From positions 145,057,259-145,121,258 of the forward strand of contig CATIUR010000003.1 in the NCBI GenBank assembly GCA_949592205.1: a stretch of 64,000 nt of DNA, in the 5' to 3' direction. Shown piece after piece: positions 22,427-32,118 of this stretch. Below the pieces are notes generated by a model. That model saw only the letters and a list, made by a program, of their open reading frames with translations, was not told the DNA's origin and ran no database searches. The DNA comes from Helichrysum umbraculigerum (lineage: Eukaryota > Streptophyta > Magnoliopsida > Asterales > Asteraceae). How positions within the stretch are numbered: the stretch's first letter is position 1; every line of letters starts with the position of its first letter. A program made the translations under genes and the position numbers.

Positions 22427-25400
22427 TTGTTTTTCTCATATATGTGCAGGGCAAGCCACCAAGCTTATGGCATATTGATTCTGGCTGTTCAAGACACATG
22501 ACTGGAGACAGGAAAAAGCTACAGGACTTTAAAGCGTTTGATGGAGGAGATGTAGCATTTGGAAGCAATCCTAAAGGAGGTAAAATCACAGGTAAAGGTA
22601 AAGTAAAAAGCAGTAAGCTCACTTTCAATGATGTTTATTATGTTGAGCAATTGAGATACAATTTGCTTAGTGTGAGTCAAATCACAGATAAGCAAAATCC
22701 TGTATATTTCACTGACACAGAATGCCTTATACTTTCTGAAAAACTCAAAATACCTGAAGATAAGATTTTAATGAGAGTTCCAAGAAAGGATAATGTATAC
22801 TGTAGTGATTTAAACAAGATGGAATCTCAAAATGTTAACTGTCTCATTTCTAAAGCTACTGTATCTGAATCTGAACTATGGCATAGGAGGATGTGTCACT
22901 TGAATTTCAAGACCATGAATAAACTTGTTAGGAATAAGCTAGTGAGAGGCTTACCTGAAAAGTTATTTGAATGTAGTGACCACTGTGTAGCATGTCTCAA
23001 AGGCAAGCAACACAAGACCTCTTATAAGACCAAGCTTGTGAATACCAATACCACTCCCTTACACCTGTTACATATGGATTTGTTTGGCCCTACCAATGTA
23101 GCTAGTCAATGGAAGAAATCTTACTGTTTGGTAATAACTGATGATTACTCTAGAATGAGTTGGGTGTTCTTTCTTAGGACTAAGGATGAGACAGGTGAAA
23201 TACTTAGATCATTCATAACTAGGATTGAGAATTCAACTAATCAAAAGGTTAAGATCATCAGGTGTGATAATGGGACAGAATTTAAGAATCATGAGATGAA
23301 TAAATTCTGTGAGGATAAAGGTATAGAAAGACAGTATAGTGCACCTAGGACTCCACAACAAAATGGAGTAGCTGAGAGGAGGAATAGGACACTAATTGAG
23401 GCTGCTAGAAGCATGCTAGCAGATGCTAAACTTCCAATGTCCTTTTGGGCAGAGGCAGTTAGCACTGCTTGTTATGTTTTGAATAGGATTTTGATTATTA
23501 AACCTCATAACAAGACACCCTATGAGTTATTCTTTAAGAGAAAACCTTTGGTTAGCTTTTTAAAACCATTTGGATGTCCTTGTACTGTCTTAAATACCAG
23601 AGATCATCTTGGTAAGTTTCAGAGTAAGGTAGATGAGGGTGTATTTGTTGGATACTCTATTCAAAGCAAGGCTTATAGAGTATTTAACAAAAGGACTAGG
23701 ATCATAGATGAGACCATGGATGTGACCTTTAATGAACATACATCAAATGTAGAAGGAAAAGGTCCAGAAGTTTTGTTTGATATTGATGCACTAACCCATG
23801 CTTTTAGATATCCAGATTTGTCTATTAGTGCAGATACAGATGCAGGTACAGATGCAGGTACAGATGCAGGTAATGATGCAGGTAAAGATGGGAATTCAAC
23901 CTCAAGTCAAACTAAAAAGGATGACTTGAAGTATGTATTGTTTCCTATTTGGTCTCCAGATCCTCCAGAAGCATTCCAGTTAGAGCAAGATGAACCTTCA
24001 GATGATTCAAGTGGGTCAAGTAGCAAAAATGGTTCAAAGGATGAAGATGGTTCAATTCCAACAGAAAATCAACCATTTACTTCAAAGGGTTCTCATATAG
24101 TTTCAGAGCATGATTCAGAAGGAGAGCCCGATTCTCCAAAATTTGTTGAACAAAGTCCTCCATTTCAAGTTTTGGAAAGGACTTCTTTGTCAGATTCTGA
24201 AGCAACTCCAAAGCCTTCAAAAGAAAGAGAGGAAAGAGAGTCTTTCTCAGACTCTGAGGTAGATAATCTATTGGGTTCTAATTTGGAAAGAGATTTACTT
24301 GATACTTCTACCTCTAAGTATTTGGTTCATAAAGATCATTCTTTGGATTTGATTATTGGTGATATTATGACTCCTGTTCAGACAAGACATCAAACCAAGG
24401 TAAGAGAAGAAGATGTACATACTTCATTATATGTATGTTTTCTTTCTCAGATGGAACCAAAGAAGGCAGTGGAGGCTCTCAAAGATCCAAGCTGGATTGA
24501 ATCTATGCAGGAAGAATTGTTGCAATTCAAACTGCAAGATGTGTGGGATTTGGTTGATCTTCCAAAAGGAAAGAAATCTATAGGCACAAGATGGATCTTT
24601 AAGAACAAGAGAGATGAAAGAGGGATAGTGATCAAGAATAAGGCTCGGTTGGTAGCACAGGGGTACACACAGGAAGAAGGCATAGATTATGATGATGTCT
24701 TTGCCCCTGTTGCTAGAATAGAAGCTATTAGATTATTTTTAGCTTATGCATCTTATCAGGATTTCAAAGTCTATCAAATGGATGTGAAGAGTGCTTTTCT
24801 TCATGGTCTAATTGATGATGAGGTGTATGTTTGCCAACCACCAGGGTTTGAAGATCCAACATATCCAGATAGAGTGTGCAGATTGAAGAAAGCATTGTAT
24901 GGATTACATCAAGCTCCAAGAGCTTGGTATGATACTCTGTCTGAGTACTTGCTCAAGAATGGATTCAAGCGAGGTACTATTGACAAGACATTGTTTACCA
25001 AGAGGGTTCAAAGAGATATATTGCTGGTACAGGTGTATGTTGATGATATTATTTTCGGGTCTACAAGGGATTCATTGTGCAAAGAGTTTGAGGATTTAAT
25101 GCATAAGAAGTTCAAGATGAGTTCAATGGGTGAACTCACATTCTTTTTAGGATTGCAGGTCAAGCAGAAGTTAGATGGAATCTTTATTAACCAAGGGAAG
25201 TATGTGAAAGATATTTTGAATAAATTTGGTTATAAAGATGTGAAGGTAGCTAGCACTCCCATGGAGGCACATAAACATCTTAATTCTGATCCTGAGGGGG
25301 AGGAAGTAGATGTGCACTTATACAGGTCAATGATTGGTTCATTGATGTATTTAACTTCATCTAGACCTGATATAATGTTTGCAGTGTGTCTTTGTGCTAG

Positions 25401-25980
25401 ATATCAGACCAATCCAAAGCAGTCACACATGTATGCTGTGAAGAGGATCTTTAGATACTTGAAAGGTCAACCAGACTTGGGCCTTTGGTATGCTAAAGGA
25501 TCAGATTTTGAGCTAAAGGCCTTCACAGATAGTGACTATGGTGGTGAGAATATGGATAGGAAATCGACTAGTGGAGGATGTCAATTTCTTGGAAATAGAT
25601 TAGTGTCATGGCAATGTAAAAAGCAGACCACGGTTTCCACTTCTACAGCAGAAGCAGAATATGTTGCAGCATCAAGTTGCTGTGCACAGGTTCTTTGGAT
25701 TCAGAATCAAATACTGGATTATGGTTTGACTTTCATGAACACTCCTATTTATATTGATAATACTTCTGCTATTAGTATCATTCAGAATCCAGTTAAGCAT
25801 TCAAAAACCAAACACATTGAGATCAGATATCATTTTATACGAGATTGTTATGATAAAAGATTGATTCATATTTTTAAAATTCATACTGATAATCAACTTG
25901 CAGATCTTTTTACAAAAGCATTTGATGTAGGAAGATTTACATTTTTGATAACTAATATTGGTATGATCAATCTCACGTAG
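22405..25980 (+). CDS. Copia Pol polyprotein (protease, integrase, RT, RNase H)
   Basis: 1191 codons without a stop. No ATG starts the frame, so it is read from the gag overlap. Order: protease with WHIDSGCSRHMTG near residue 22; integrase zinc finger (HRRMCH...CVACLKG) and DDE core (MDLFGP, TDDYSR, CDNGTEFKN, PQQNGVAERRNRTLIE); a low-complexity acidic linker with tandem DAGTDAG repeats; RT with ARLVAQGYTQ, MDVKSAFLHG and the catalytic YVDDIIFGS; RNase H with FTDSDYGG and STAEAEYVAA, and a final LADLFTKA. All catalytic residues I can check are present. The enzyme set would copy element RNA to DNA and integrate it. Confidence 0.93.
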   Translation: MGSQEKLIVFLIYVQGKPPSLWHIDSGCSRHMTGDRKKLQDFKAFDGGDVAFGSNPKGGKITGKGKVKSSKLTFNDVYYVEQLRYNLLSVSQITDKQNPVYFTDTECLILSEKLKIPEDKILMRVPRKDNVYCSDLNKMESQNVNCLISKATVSESELWHRRMCHLNFKTMNKLVRNKLVRGLPEKLFECSDHCVACLKGKQHKTSYKTKLVNTNTTPLHLLHMDLFGPTNVASQWKKSYCLVITDDYSRMSWVFFLRTKDETGEILRSFITRIENSTNQKVKIIRCDNGTEFKNHEMNKFCEDKGIERQYSAPRTPQQNGVAERRNRTLIEAARSMLADAKLPMSFWAEAVSTACYVLNRILIIKPHNKTPYELFFKRKPLVSFLKPFGCPCTVLNTRDHLGKFQSKVDEGVFVGYSIQSKAYRVFNKRTRIIDETMDVTFNEHTSNVEGKGPEVLFDIDALTHAFRYPDLSISADTDAGTDAGTDAGNDAGKDGNSTSSQTKKDDLKYVLFPIWSPDPPEAFQLEQDEPSDDSSGSSSKNGSKDEDGSIPTENQPFTSKGSHIVSEHDSEGEPDSPKFVEQSPPFQVLERTSLSDSEATPKPSKEREERESFSDSEVDNLLGSNLERDLLDTSTSKYLVHKDHSLDLIIGDIMTPVQTRHQTKVREEDVHTSLYVCFLSQMEPKKAVEALKDPSWIESMQEELLQFKLQDVWDLVDLPKGKKSIGTRWIFKNKRDERGIVIKNKARLVAQGYTQEEGIDYDDVFAPVARIEAIRLFLAYASYQDFKVYQMDVKSAFLHGLIDDEVYVCQPPGFEDPTYPDRVCRLKKALYGLHQAPRAWYDTLSEYLLKNGFKRGTIDKTLFTKRVQRDILLVQVYVDDIIFGSTRDSLCKEFEDLMHKKFKMSSMGELTFFLGLQVKQKLDGIFINQGKYVKDILNKFGYKDVKVASTPMEAHKHLNSDPEGEEVDVHLYRSMIGSLMYLTSSRPDIMFAVCLCARYQTNPKQSHMYAVKRIFRYLKGQPDLGLWYAKGSDFELKAFTDSDYGGENMDRKSTSGGCQFLGNRLVSWQCKKQTTVSTSTAEAEYVAASSCCAQVLWIQNQILDYGLTFMNTPIYIDNTSAISIIQNPVKHSKTKHIEIRYHFIRDCYDKRLIHIFKIHTDNQLADLFTKAFDVGRFTFLITNIGMINLT

Positions 25981-26262
25981 TGTTTTGGTCTGGATTTGAT
26001 ACTAACAGGGGTAAAATATATTGTATGTGACAGGGTCAGGTGTTGCCACTGTTAGCTTCATCATGATAACAGATGGTGCCACTGTTAGTTTACCTTTGCC
26101 ACTGTCAATGTATTTTAAACCCCTGCTGTATATGTGTGTGATTTAACCCCTGCTAGTTGTTTTTCTTAGTTTAATATTGCAGGTTTCAGCCACTGTCAAG
26201 AGACATCACTTGAGCTGGAATTTAATGTTTTATTTGTTTCTTCTTATTATTTTTTTTTTTTT

Positions 26263-26298
<36 letters not shown>

Positions 26299-26657
26299 GT
26301 TGTCTAACTAAGCTAAGTTTATGCCCCTGTTAGTTGTAAGTTGGCGTTTCCTTTGTCGGATGCCCCTGCTAGACTATCAGCCGCTGCTAGCTTCGTTAGA
26401 TGGTTAGAAAGGGTTGACTATAAATTGACCAAGTGAGGTACCCCTGTTGGATTTGTTTGTAAATTGTGCCCCTGTTGGGTATAACCAGCAGTGCCACTGC
26501 TAGTTCTATTTTTAGGGCTTGGCACTGTCATCAATTAAATACTCAAATACTTCACTTTTTCAATTACGCTTTCAAAATTTTCAAAACCCTTCAATAATCG
26601 CTCTCGCTTTGAGTTGTTTATTGTAATTCACTCTTCGTTCGTTCATCAATTACATCA
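25981..26657. other. Copia spacer between pol and third ORF, motif-rich
   Basis: No ORF. It contains about fourteen CC(A/C)CTG(T/C)(T/C)A(G/A) motifs, mostly in the plus orientation, a run of T followed by about 28 A (26250-26296), and an acceptor-like TTTAATATTGCAG near 26170 that could serve a spliced mRNA for the third ORF. An inverted motif (CTAACAGGGG) lies near 26003. Confidence 0.8.
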
Positions 26658-29600
26658 ATGGCATCTTCATCGTCATCTGATTCTGATCATTCTACGCTAA
26701 GTGTTCATTCTGAACACAATATGAGGGCTTTCTTGAATAAAGAACTTGCCGATGAGTATTTTCACCTTATTATTGATTTCTTGAGTAATTGTCCAGTTAC
26801 ACATGCTCTTACTGTTTGTCCACGATTAATTCGATCGCATATTCAAGAATTTTGGAAGAATGCAAAGGAAGGGAATGTTAATGGCATTACTCACATTCAT
26901 TCCACTGTCAAGGGTCAGAAGGTAATGGTTACTGAGATTGTTCTAAGAGAGCTTTTACAGTTTGATGATGAAGGTGGAATTCTGGAATTATCGAGAGAAG
27001 ATTTGTTTAAAGGCATTATGGATATGGGGTATGAAGGTTCAGGAAAGACAAGATCAGAATATACTTTCTTGAAGTCATGGTTTTGTCCTCAATGGAAGTT
27101 CTACATTCATACTTTTCTGGTATGTTTGTCTCAAAAGAGAACTAGTTTTAATGAATTTAGTTCTACTATTGCATATCCTATTATCTGCTTGGCACAGGGT
27201 ATTAAATTTAATATGTCTAGATTTATCTTAGATAATATGGTTAGGAATGTAAAGGGTGATACATTCGTTATGTACCCTAGATTTGTTCAGCTTTTATTGA
27301 ATAATCAATTGTCAAATCTGCCAGCAGAGGATAGTGTGATTGTTAGTTCTACTCTATCTTTGAGGACTATTAAGGCTATGAATCAGTATCAGAATGCTTT
27401 TTCTAAGAAGGAAACTGCATTATTTTCAACAATGCTAGTTACTCCTTCTGCCACTGGTGGTGTATTACCAACACCATCTGGACCAAATGATGACAGACCA
27501 ATAACACAAGTTGGTTCTGAACACACATCAGGAGGTGGCATCAAAAGAAAACAAGGGAACAAACAGCCTACCCAATCTAAAGCCAAGAAATCCAAGAAGG
27601 CTACACAGGCTATGGAGATTCCTGTTTCTCCACAGTCTCAGTCAACTGTCCCAAAACAACAGGTGAACATACTTGATGAAAATGTTCATTCTGGAAGGGC
27701 TGCCACTACTGTTTCTAGCCCACTGGCAGGGCAGGATAGTGGTAACATTAATCAGACCCAACCAGAGGCAACTATGTTTGATGAACCTATGGGTGATGAT
27801 TCAAATGTAGGTCCCAGTACCAATAACCAAGGGACATCTGCAGTGGCAGATGTGGGCAAGGATTTAACTAAGAGGTCACACTCTAATGTTGATGAGCCTA
27901 GTGATACTGATGAATTGACGATTTCCTATCTTGTACATGATATCAATAAACTGTGGAGCAAATATGAGAGGGAAAGGGCTTACAGAAAAGAGGCTCAACA
28001 GAAAATTCAAGCTCAGGATGAGTTAATTGCTAAGCAGAAGGAGATCATTGATCATCAGAAGGCAGAGTTGCTTGATGTGCAGAATAGATTGTTAATGCTT
28101 GAGGAGGCTGTCAACAATATTATTCTACCTGCGAATAAGTTAAAGGAATCTTCAGGGAAGGGGGAGAAGAAAGCAGATGATGATAATATGCCTGAAGATG
28201 ATGGTTCAAGAAAAGCTGATGATGATGATGATGATTCACATGGACCTCATGATGATATGAGTGGAGCAATGATAAATATTGATGAGATGCATGATGATTC
28301 TGCAGCTACAGAGGTGATTGAGCTTGATGATAATACAATTGAGATGGATATATGTGAGCATAATGAGGCACAATCAGAAGACACTGTGGAGTTAGTGTTT
28401 GATGATAAAGATGATGATTATGTGCAGAGCAGGAATAAGGCTGAGGAGGAGCTCAATGTCTCTGATTATGTGATACATGAAAGTTTAGATGATGAGATGG
28501 TAGATGCTGCAGATGACAGAAGTATGGTGGTATATACTGGTGAAGATTCTTCTGAAAATGTTAATACAAGTGATGGTGCAGGAGCAGAGCAGACTGATGA
28601 AACAGTTTATCAGGTATTTCCATTGAATAAAGGGTTGCCTGAGAAAGCTGCACTTAGATTATATTTTTGGGATGTGATGGGTGCTAACCTGGAAAATAAG
28701 AAAAGAGTCAGTTTCAGTGATAGGCCAGTGTATGAGGTGGTTGATGATGTTGAAAAAGAGATGAAAGAAGGAGAAGTTGAGGTTAAGGGGGAGCAATCAA
28801 AATCAATTGATGAAGAGAAGAAGTTGCAGACCTTTACAAGAAAGAAATCTATTCCCAGAAGAAAGCCAACTAATACTTTATCCCCTGTCAAAACTTCTAC
28901 CACTGTTGTCACAATTTCAACCACTGTCAACACTAACACTACCACTATTACATCTACCCCTGTTAGTACACCAACACCTACCACTGTTGATACACCAATC
29001 ACCACTGCTGTCATATCAACCCCTGTCATAACTACCACAACAACAAGACCAAGAGAGGTACCTGTTACAATAAGAGAACCAACTTCACCACTCAAGCCTG
29101 AGTCTAAATTGCCTGTGATTGATCCAAAAGACAAAGGTAAAGGAAAGTTAAAAGAAAAATCAAAAGTGAAAGAAATTAAAGAACCTCATCTTGAGTCTCA
29201 TGATATGCTAAGGATGCAAGTAGAAGAAAGGGAAAGGTTGATAAGGAGAGCTGCAGAAGCTAAAGCTGAAGATGAGGGTGATGATGTTAAAATGATTTTG
29301 GATGATCTGAGTGTAGTGACTATTACACAGAAAGCTGCAGAGATTGTTAAAGAAAAGACTGCACAAGGATTAAAGCTTCCTGCTCAGAGAGTTCATGATT
29401 ATTTAAAGAAGAAGAAAGGTAATGAAGAGGAAGAGTTATCTTCTGGATTTTTGTTGATGAAAAGGTCAAATGAGGAAAGGGCTAGAAAGAAAAAGCAAGA
29501 GGAATTAGCCAAGAAGAGGAGTAAACCTTTACCATATGCTGAAAGGAGAAGACAAATGATCAATGCTCTGTCTGAAAATTATGCCCCAGCTAAAATTGTT

Positions 29601-30494
29601 AAAGGATGGAATATGCAGAAGCTGCAACAGGCATATGATAGGTATATGGGAAGAGATGATGAGTGGACCAAGAAATTGGAAGAGAATAGGCATTTGAATG
29701 CATTGATAAAGGAAAAGAAAGAAAAGGCAGATAGGGAAATGGTAAAGTTTCTGAAAGAAGAAGAAGAAAGAAGAGAAAAAGTAGCTGCTGAGGCAGCAGA
29801 GAAAGCCTTAGAGGATAAGCAGAATGAAGTCAGAAGAAATTCATGGAAAAATCAGATTTCTAAAGACAATGTTATTCCTGACATTCCAAGATTTGATCCA
29901 GAGCTGAAAAAGAGAATCAAGATTCTGACTGATAGCAAGGAGATTTCTGAAGGACCAAGAAAGGCTAGAATTATAAATTGGGAAGGAGTAGCAATTGATT
30001 ATGGTTTCAGAAAAATGATCCTTGAGATCAAGATTGAAAGGGAAAGAGGATTTGATGACCATGTTGGAAGTATGATTGATTTGCTCAGAATCTGTACAAG
30101 AGATGATCTTATGGAGTTGTATCAAGTGAGCAGAATCAGGAATAGAAAGAACTCAGAGGCTGTGATTGAAAGACAAATGATGGAGTTATTGCAAAGCATG
30201 TTTGAACCAGCAAGCATGTATCACTTATTCTTTCATTGTCATCAAAGGGTTATAACCTGGAGATATTTTGCCAGAGCTGGAGTACACATGGTAGTATTTA
30301 ACAATGGGCAGGTGATCTACATGTTTGATGATCGATACTATGTGCTGGGAACAGGGCTGCTGAATAGATTGGTTGATTTGAAGTTATCTACAACCATCAT
30401 TACTGAAGGAGCTTACAGAGCTTTATACATGGTGTTCAATCAACTGCATAAGAGGCAAACGATGAAGGAGAAAGAAGAAGAAAAGAAGGATTGA
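26658..30494 (+). CDS. Third ORF of the copia element, 1278 residues, function unknown
   Basis: Open from ATG 26658 to a stop just before the 3' LTR. Residues 1-260 form a compact domain (FLNKELADEYFHLIIDFLS, FLKSWFCPQWKFYIHTFL, MYPRFVQLLLNNQL) that I recognise from Asteraceae retroelement ORFs carrying automatic names such as longin-like. Then come a basic Ser/Thr linker, a coiled coil (about 420-490), a long acidic part rich in Asp, a Thr/Pro stretch (about 742-795) encoded by CCACTGTTA-type DNA repeats, a K/E-rich coiled coil (about 925-1060), and a C-terminal folded part. I see no signal peptide or membrane segment, so the env-like label often given to Sirevirus third ORFs is not supported here. 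The acidic and basic blocks suggest a nuclear or RNA/DNA-associated protein (inference). Confidence 0.85.
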   Translation: MASSSSSDSDHSTLSVHSEHNMRAFLNKELADEYFHLIIDFLSNCPVTHALTVCPRLIRSHIQEFWKNAKEGNVNGITHIHSTVKGQKVMVTEIVLRELLQFDDEGGILELSREDLFKGIMDMGYEGSGKTRSEYTFLKSWFCPQWKFYIHTFLVCLSQKRTSFNEFSSTIAYPIICLAQGIKFNMSRFILDNMVRNVKGDTFVMYPRFVQLLLNNQLSNLPAEDSVIVSSTLSLRTIKAMNQYQNAFSKKETALFSTMLVTPSATGGVLPTPSGPNDDRPITQVGSEHTSGGGIKRKQGNKQPTQSKAKKSKKATQAMEIPVSPQSQSTVPKQQVNILDENVHSGRAATTVSSPLAGQDSGNINQTQPEATMFDEPMGDDSNVGPSTNNQGTSAVADVGKDLTKRSHSNVDEPSDTDELTISYLVHDINKLWSKYERERAYRKEAQQKIQAQDELIAKQKEIIDHQKAELLDVQNRLLMLEEAVNNIILPANKLKESSGKGEKKADDDNMPEDDGSRKADDDDDDSHGPHDDMSGAMINIDEMHDDSAATEVIELDDNTIEMDICEHNEAQSEDTVELVFDDKDDDYVQSRNKAEEELNVSDYVIHESLDDEMVDAADDRSMVVYTGEDSSENVNTSDGAGAEQTDETVYQVFPLNKGLPEKAALRLYFWDVMGANLENKKRVSFSDRPVYEVVDDVEKEMKEGEVEVKGEQSKSIDEEKKLQTFTRKKSIPRRKPTNTLSPVKTSTTVVTISTTVNTNTTTITSTPVSTPTPTTVDTPITTAVISTPVITTTTTRPREVPVTIREPTSPLKPESKLPVIDPKDKGKGKLKEKSKVKEIKEPHLESHDMLRMQVEERERLIRRAAEAKAEDEGDDVKMILDDLSVVTITQKAAEIVKEKTAQGLKLPAQRVHDYLKKKKGNEEEELSSGFLLMKRSNEERARKKKQEELAKKRSKPLPYAERRRQMINALSENYAPAKIVKGWNMQKLQQAYDRYMGRDDEWTKKLEENRHLNALIKEKKEKADREMVKFLKEEEERREKVAAEAAEKALEDKQNEVRRNSWKNQISKDNVIPDIPRFDPELKKRIKILTDSKEISEGPRKARIINWEGVAIDYGFRKMILEIKIERERGFDDHVGSMIDLLRICTRDDLMELYQVSRIRNRKNSEAVIERQMMELLQSMFEPASMYHLFFHCHQRVITWRYFARAGVHMVVFNNGQVIYMFDDRYYVLGTGLLNRLVDLKLSTTIITEGAYRALYMVFNQLHKRQTMKEKEEEKKD

Positions 30495-30519
30495 AACTTG
30501 AATCATTACTCTGAATGAT

Positions 30520-30536
30520 CAAGTTTAGGGGGAGAT
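30520..30536 (+). other. Polypurine tract of the copia element
   Basis: CAAGTTTAGGGGGAGATT ends at the 3' LTR start; AGGGGGAGA is the likely plus-strand primer. Confidence 0.8.
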
Positions 30537-31084
30537 TGTTGAGAACTGAGATACTGCTAGATTTGCTCAGAATACAAGTATTGTGCTGCTGTTAGAAGTA
30601 CAACCACTGTTAGTAGTTGCCACTGCTAGTTAGTAGCTGCCACTGTCAAGTAGTTTGTCTAACAGTGCCACTGTTAGTGTGTAGTTTGTATTTTGTATCG
30701 AGTACTCAACCACTGTTGATAATATACGAGTACTACCTCTGTTAGTGATATAGATAACCACTGTTGGTTAGATATAGTTGAATAGAGAGAATTATGGAAT
30801 AGATATGATTCCATAATAGTTTGATTCTGTAAAGGACTCTATATGTTATAAATAGAGATCCTGTAAAACCCTAGAGTAGGACGAATTCATTCTAGTTATT
30901 AGCTTCAAGGTTGTAAACCCTAACACAAATTGTGTGTTCGTATTATTGTTAATAATATTGAAGCTTTTGATTAGATATTCTGTTATATACAAGTTTGTTC
31001 TTCAAGTTATTAATAAACTATTCCGCAAGCTTATTAATAATCATTCAAAGTAATACATACTAAGATCTCTAGCTGGGATCATCA
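30537..31084 (+). repeat. 3' LTR of the copia element
   Basis: Same length as the 5' LTR and differing by about one base. TATAAATA at 30847-30854. The right neighbour begins ATGCC, which does not match TCAGC at the left. Confidence 0.93.
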
Positions 31085-32116
31085 ATGCCTAAGAGAATCT
31101 TTTCTTGTTTAAGGAAGGATCATCTTTTCTTTCCCAATAATCCTAATATTATCTTACTTATATCTGGAGGTGGTAACTCTTTAAAAATATATTGACTCGC
31201 TCTAAAAATGTTTTCAAAAACTGAGTGTTGCTTGAGGACAAGCAACGTCTAAGTGTGGGATAACTTGATGTGACGCAAAAAGTCACGTTTTTAAGTACGA
31301 TATTCCGCACTTTTTGGACACATCTTTAGTGAAAACATTCCAAAACAATCATTATTTACTAAAATTCACTAAAGTGCTCCAAATATAGGCGTTGCTACAA
31401 AAATTACTAAAAACGTCCAAATAATGAGCAAAACATAGCGAATAAACAACAACCAATTCTCACACCCTCATTTACCTTATGATAAGCACATTCTAACCTT
31501 ATGATATATTGTAATAGGTAAAAACGAGACGGTAGAATCAAGAATCATGCAAATTGGGTGAAGAACGGAAGAGATACAGCTTCTACAGATCGTTAAAAGT
31601 CATTCCAAACATGCTTGAGTTACACACATCCAATTTCTATGAAATTGGCACCATTAGAAGCGTAACGGAATTACGAGATCATAGGCGAAAGAATCAAGTC
31701 AAACGGACGCATAACGAAGAAGATACGGGCGTTTTAAGCAACGAACGAAAACCGACGGAACCCGTATACGGCCCTGGAGACCGTATACGGCCCCATGCAC
31801 ACCGTATACGGCCCCTTTGACCCCGTATACGGCCCTCCTAAGGCCAATTGGTCTCCGTTTTTGCTTCGTTTGCTTGTACGTGCGTGCTTCGCGACTTGTA
31901 CGGCTGATTTCACCCTTTGCCTATAAATAGGGCCTTCATCCTCCAACCATTCTACACTTCATTCTCATTTATCATTTCTCACTTTCTCTCTCACACACTC
32001 TCTCTCTACTTTCTCTCTCTAGGTTCTCTCTCTAGTCTCTCTCTCTAGTTTCTTGCTAGGGTTTTTAACCCTTGGACTAGTGAGAAGATTAGTGGGGGAA
32101 TCCTTTTCTTTACTTT
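31085..32116 (+). mobile_element. Athila-like fragment (3' internal end plus partial LTR)
   Basis: Collinear and almost identical with 45102-46133. 31085-31265 is the end of the internal region, with TTGCTTGAGGACAAGCAA and CTAAGTGTGGGATAAC. An LTR starting TGATGTGACGCAAAAAGTC begins at 31266 and is cut at 32116. It includes four CCGTATACGG palindromes (31765-31835) and the TATA box TATAAATA at 31922-31929. The left edge is exactly the copia LTR end, and the right edge joins the inner Ty3 LTR in mid-sequence. Confidence 0.85.
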
Positions 32117-32118
32117 AC

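Larger units (their letters stand above)
19172..31084 (+). mobile_element. Sirevirus-type Ty1/copia element (11.9 kb)
   Basis: Two 548-bp LTRs (19172-19719, 30537-31084) differing by about one base, a tRNA-iMet primer site, gag, pol in the copia order (protease, integrase, RT, RNase H), a long extra ORF after pol, and a purine tract before the 3' LTR. The extra ORF and element size place it among Sireviruses. Left flank TCAGC is Ty3 pol and right flank ATGCC is an Athila-like fragment, so the expected 5-bp duplication is missing. Gag is split by a frameshift. Pol and the third ORF are uninterrupted. Confidence 0.9.

Noticed and set aside
28610..29134. Minus-strand ORF of 174 codons, hydrophobic Val/Thr-rich
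   Set aside because: Antisense shadow of the Thr-rich part of the third copia ORF.
26658..30494. Envelope gene
   Set aside because: Third ORFs of Sireviruses are often called env-like, but no signal peptide, cleavage site or membrane anchor is visible.
31554..31820. 88-codon ORF (MGEERKRYSFYRSL...) repeated almost identically at 45571-45837
   Set aside because: It lies in two copies of the same LTR and is disrupted in the third copy at 36218; it crosses the CCGTATACGG array. Repetition reflects the LTR, not a conserved gene.
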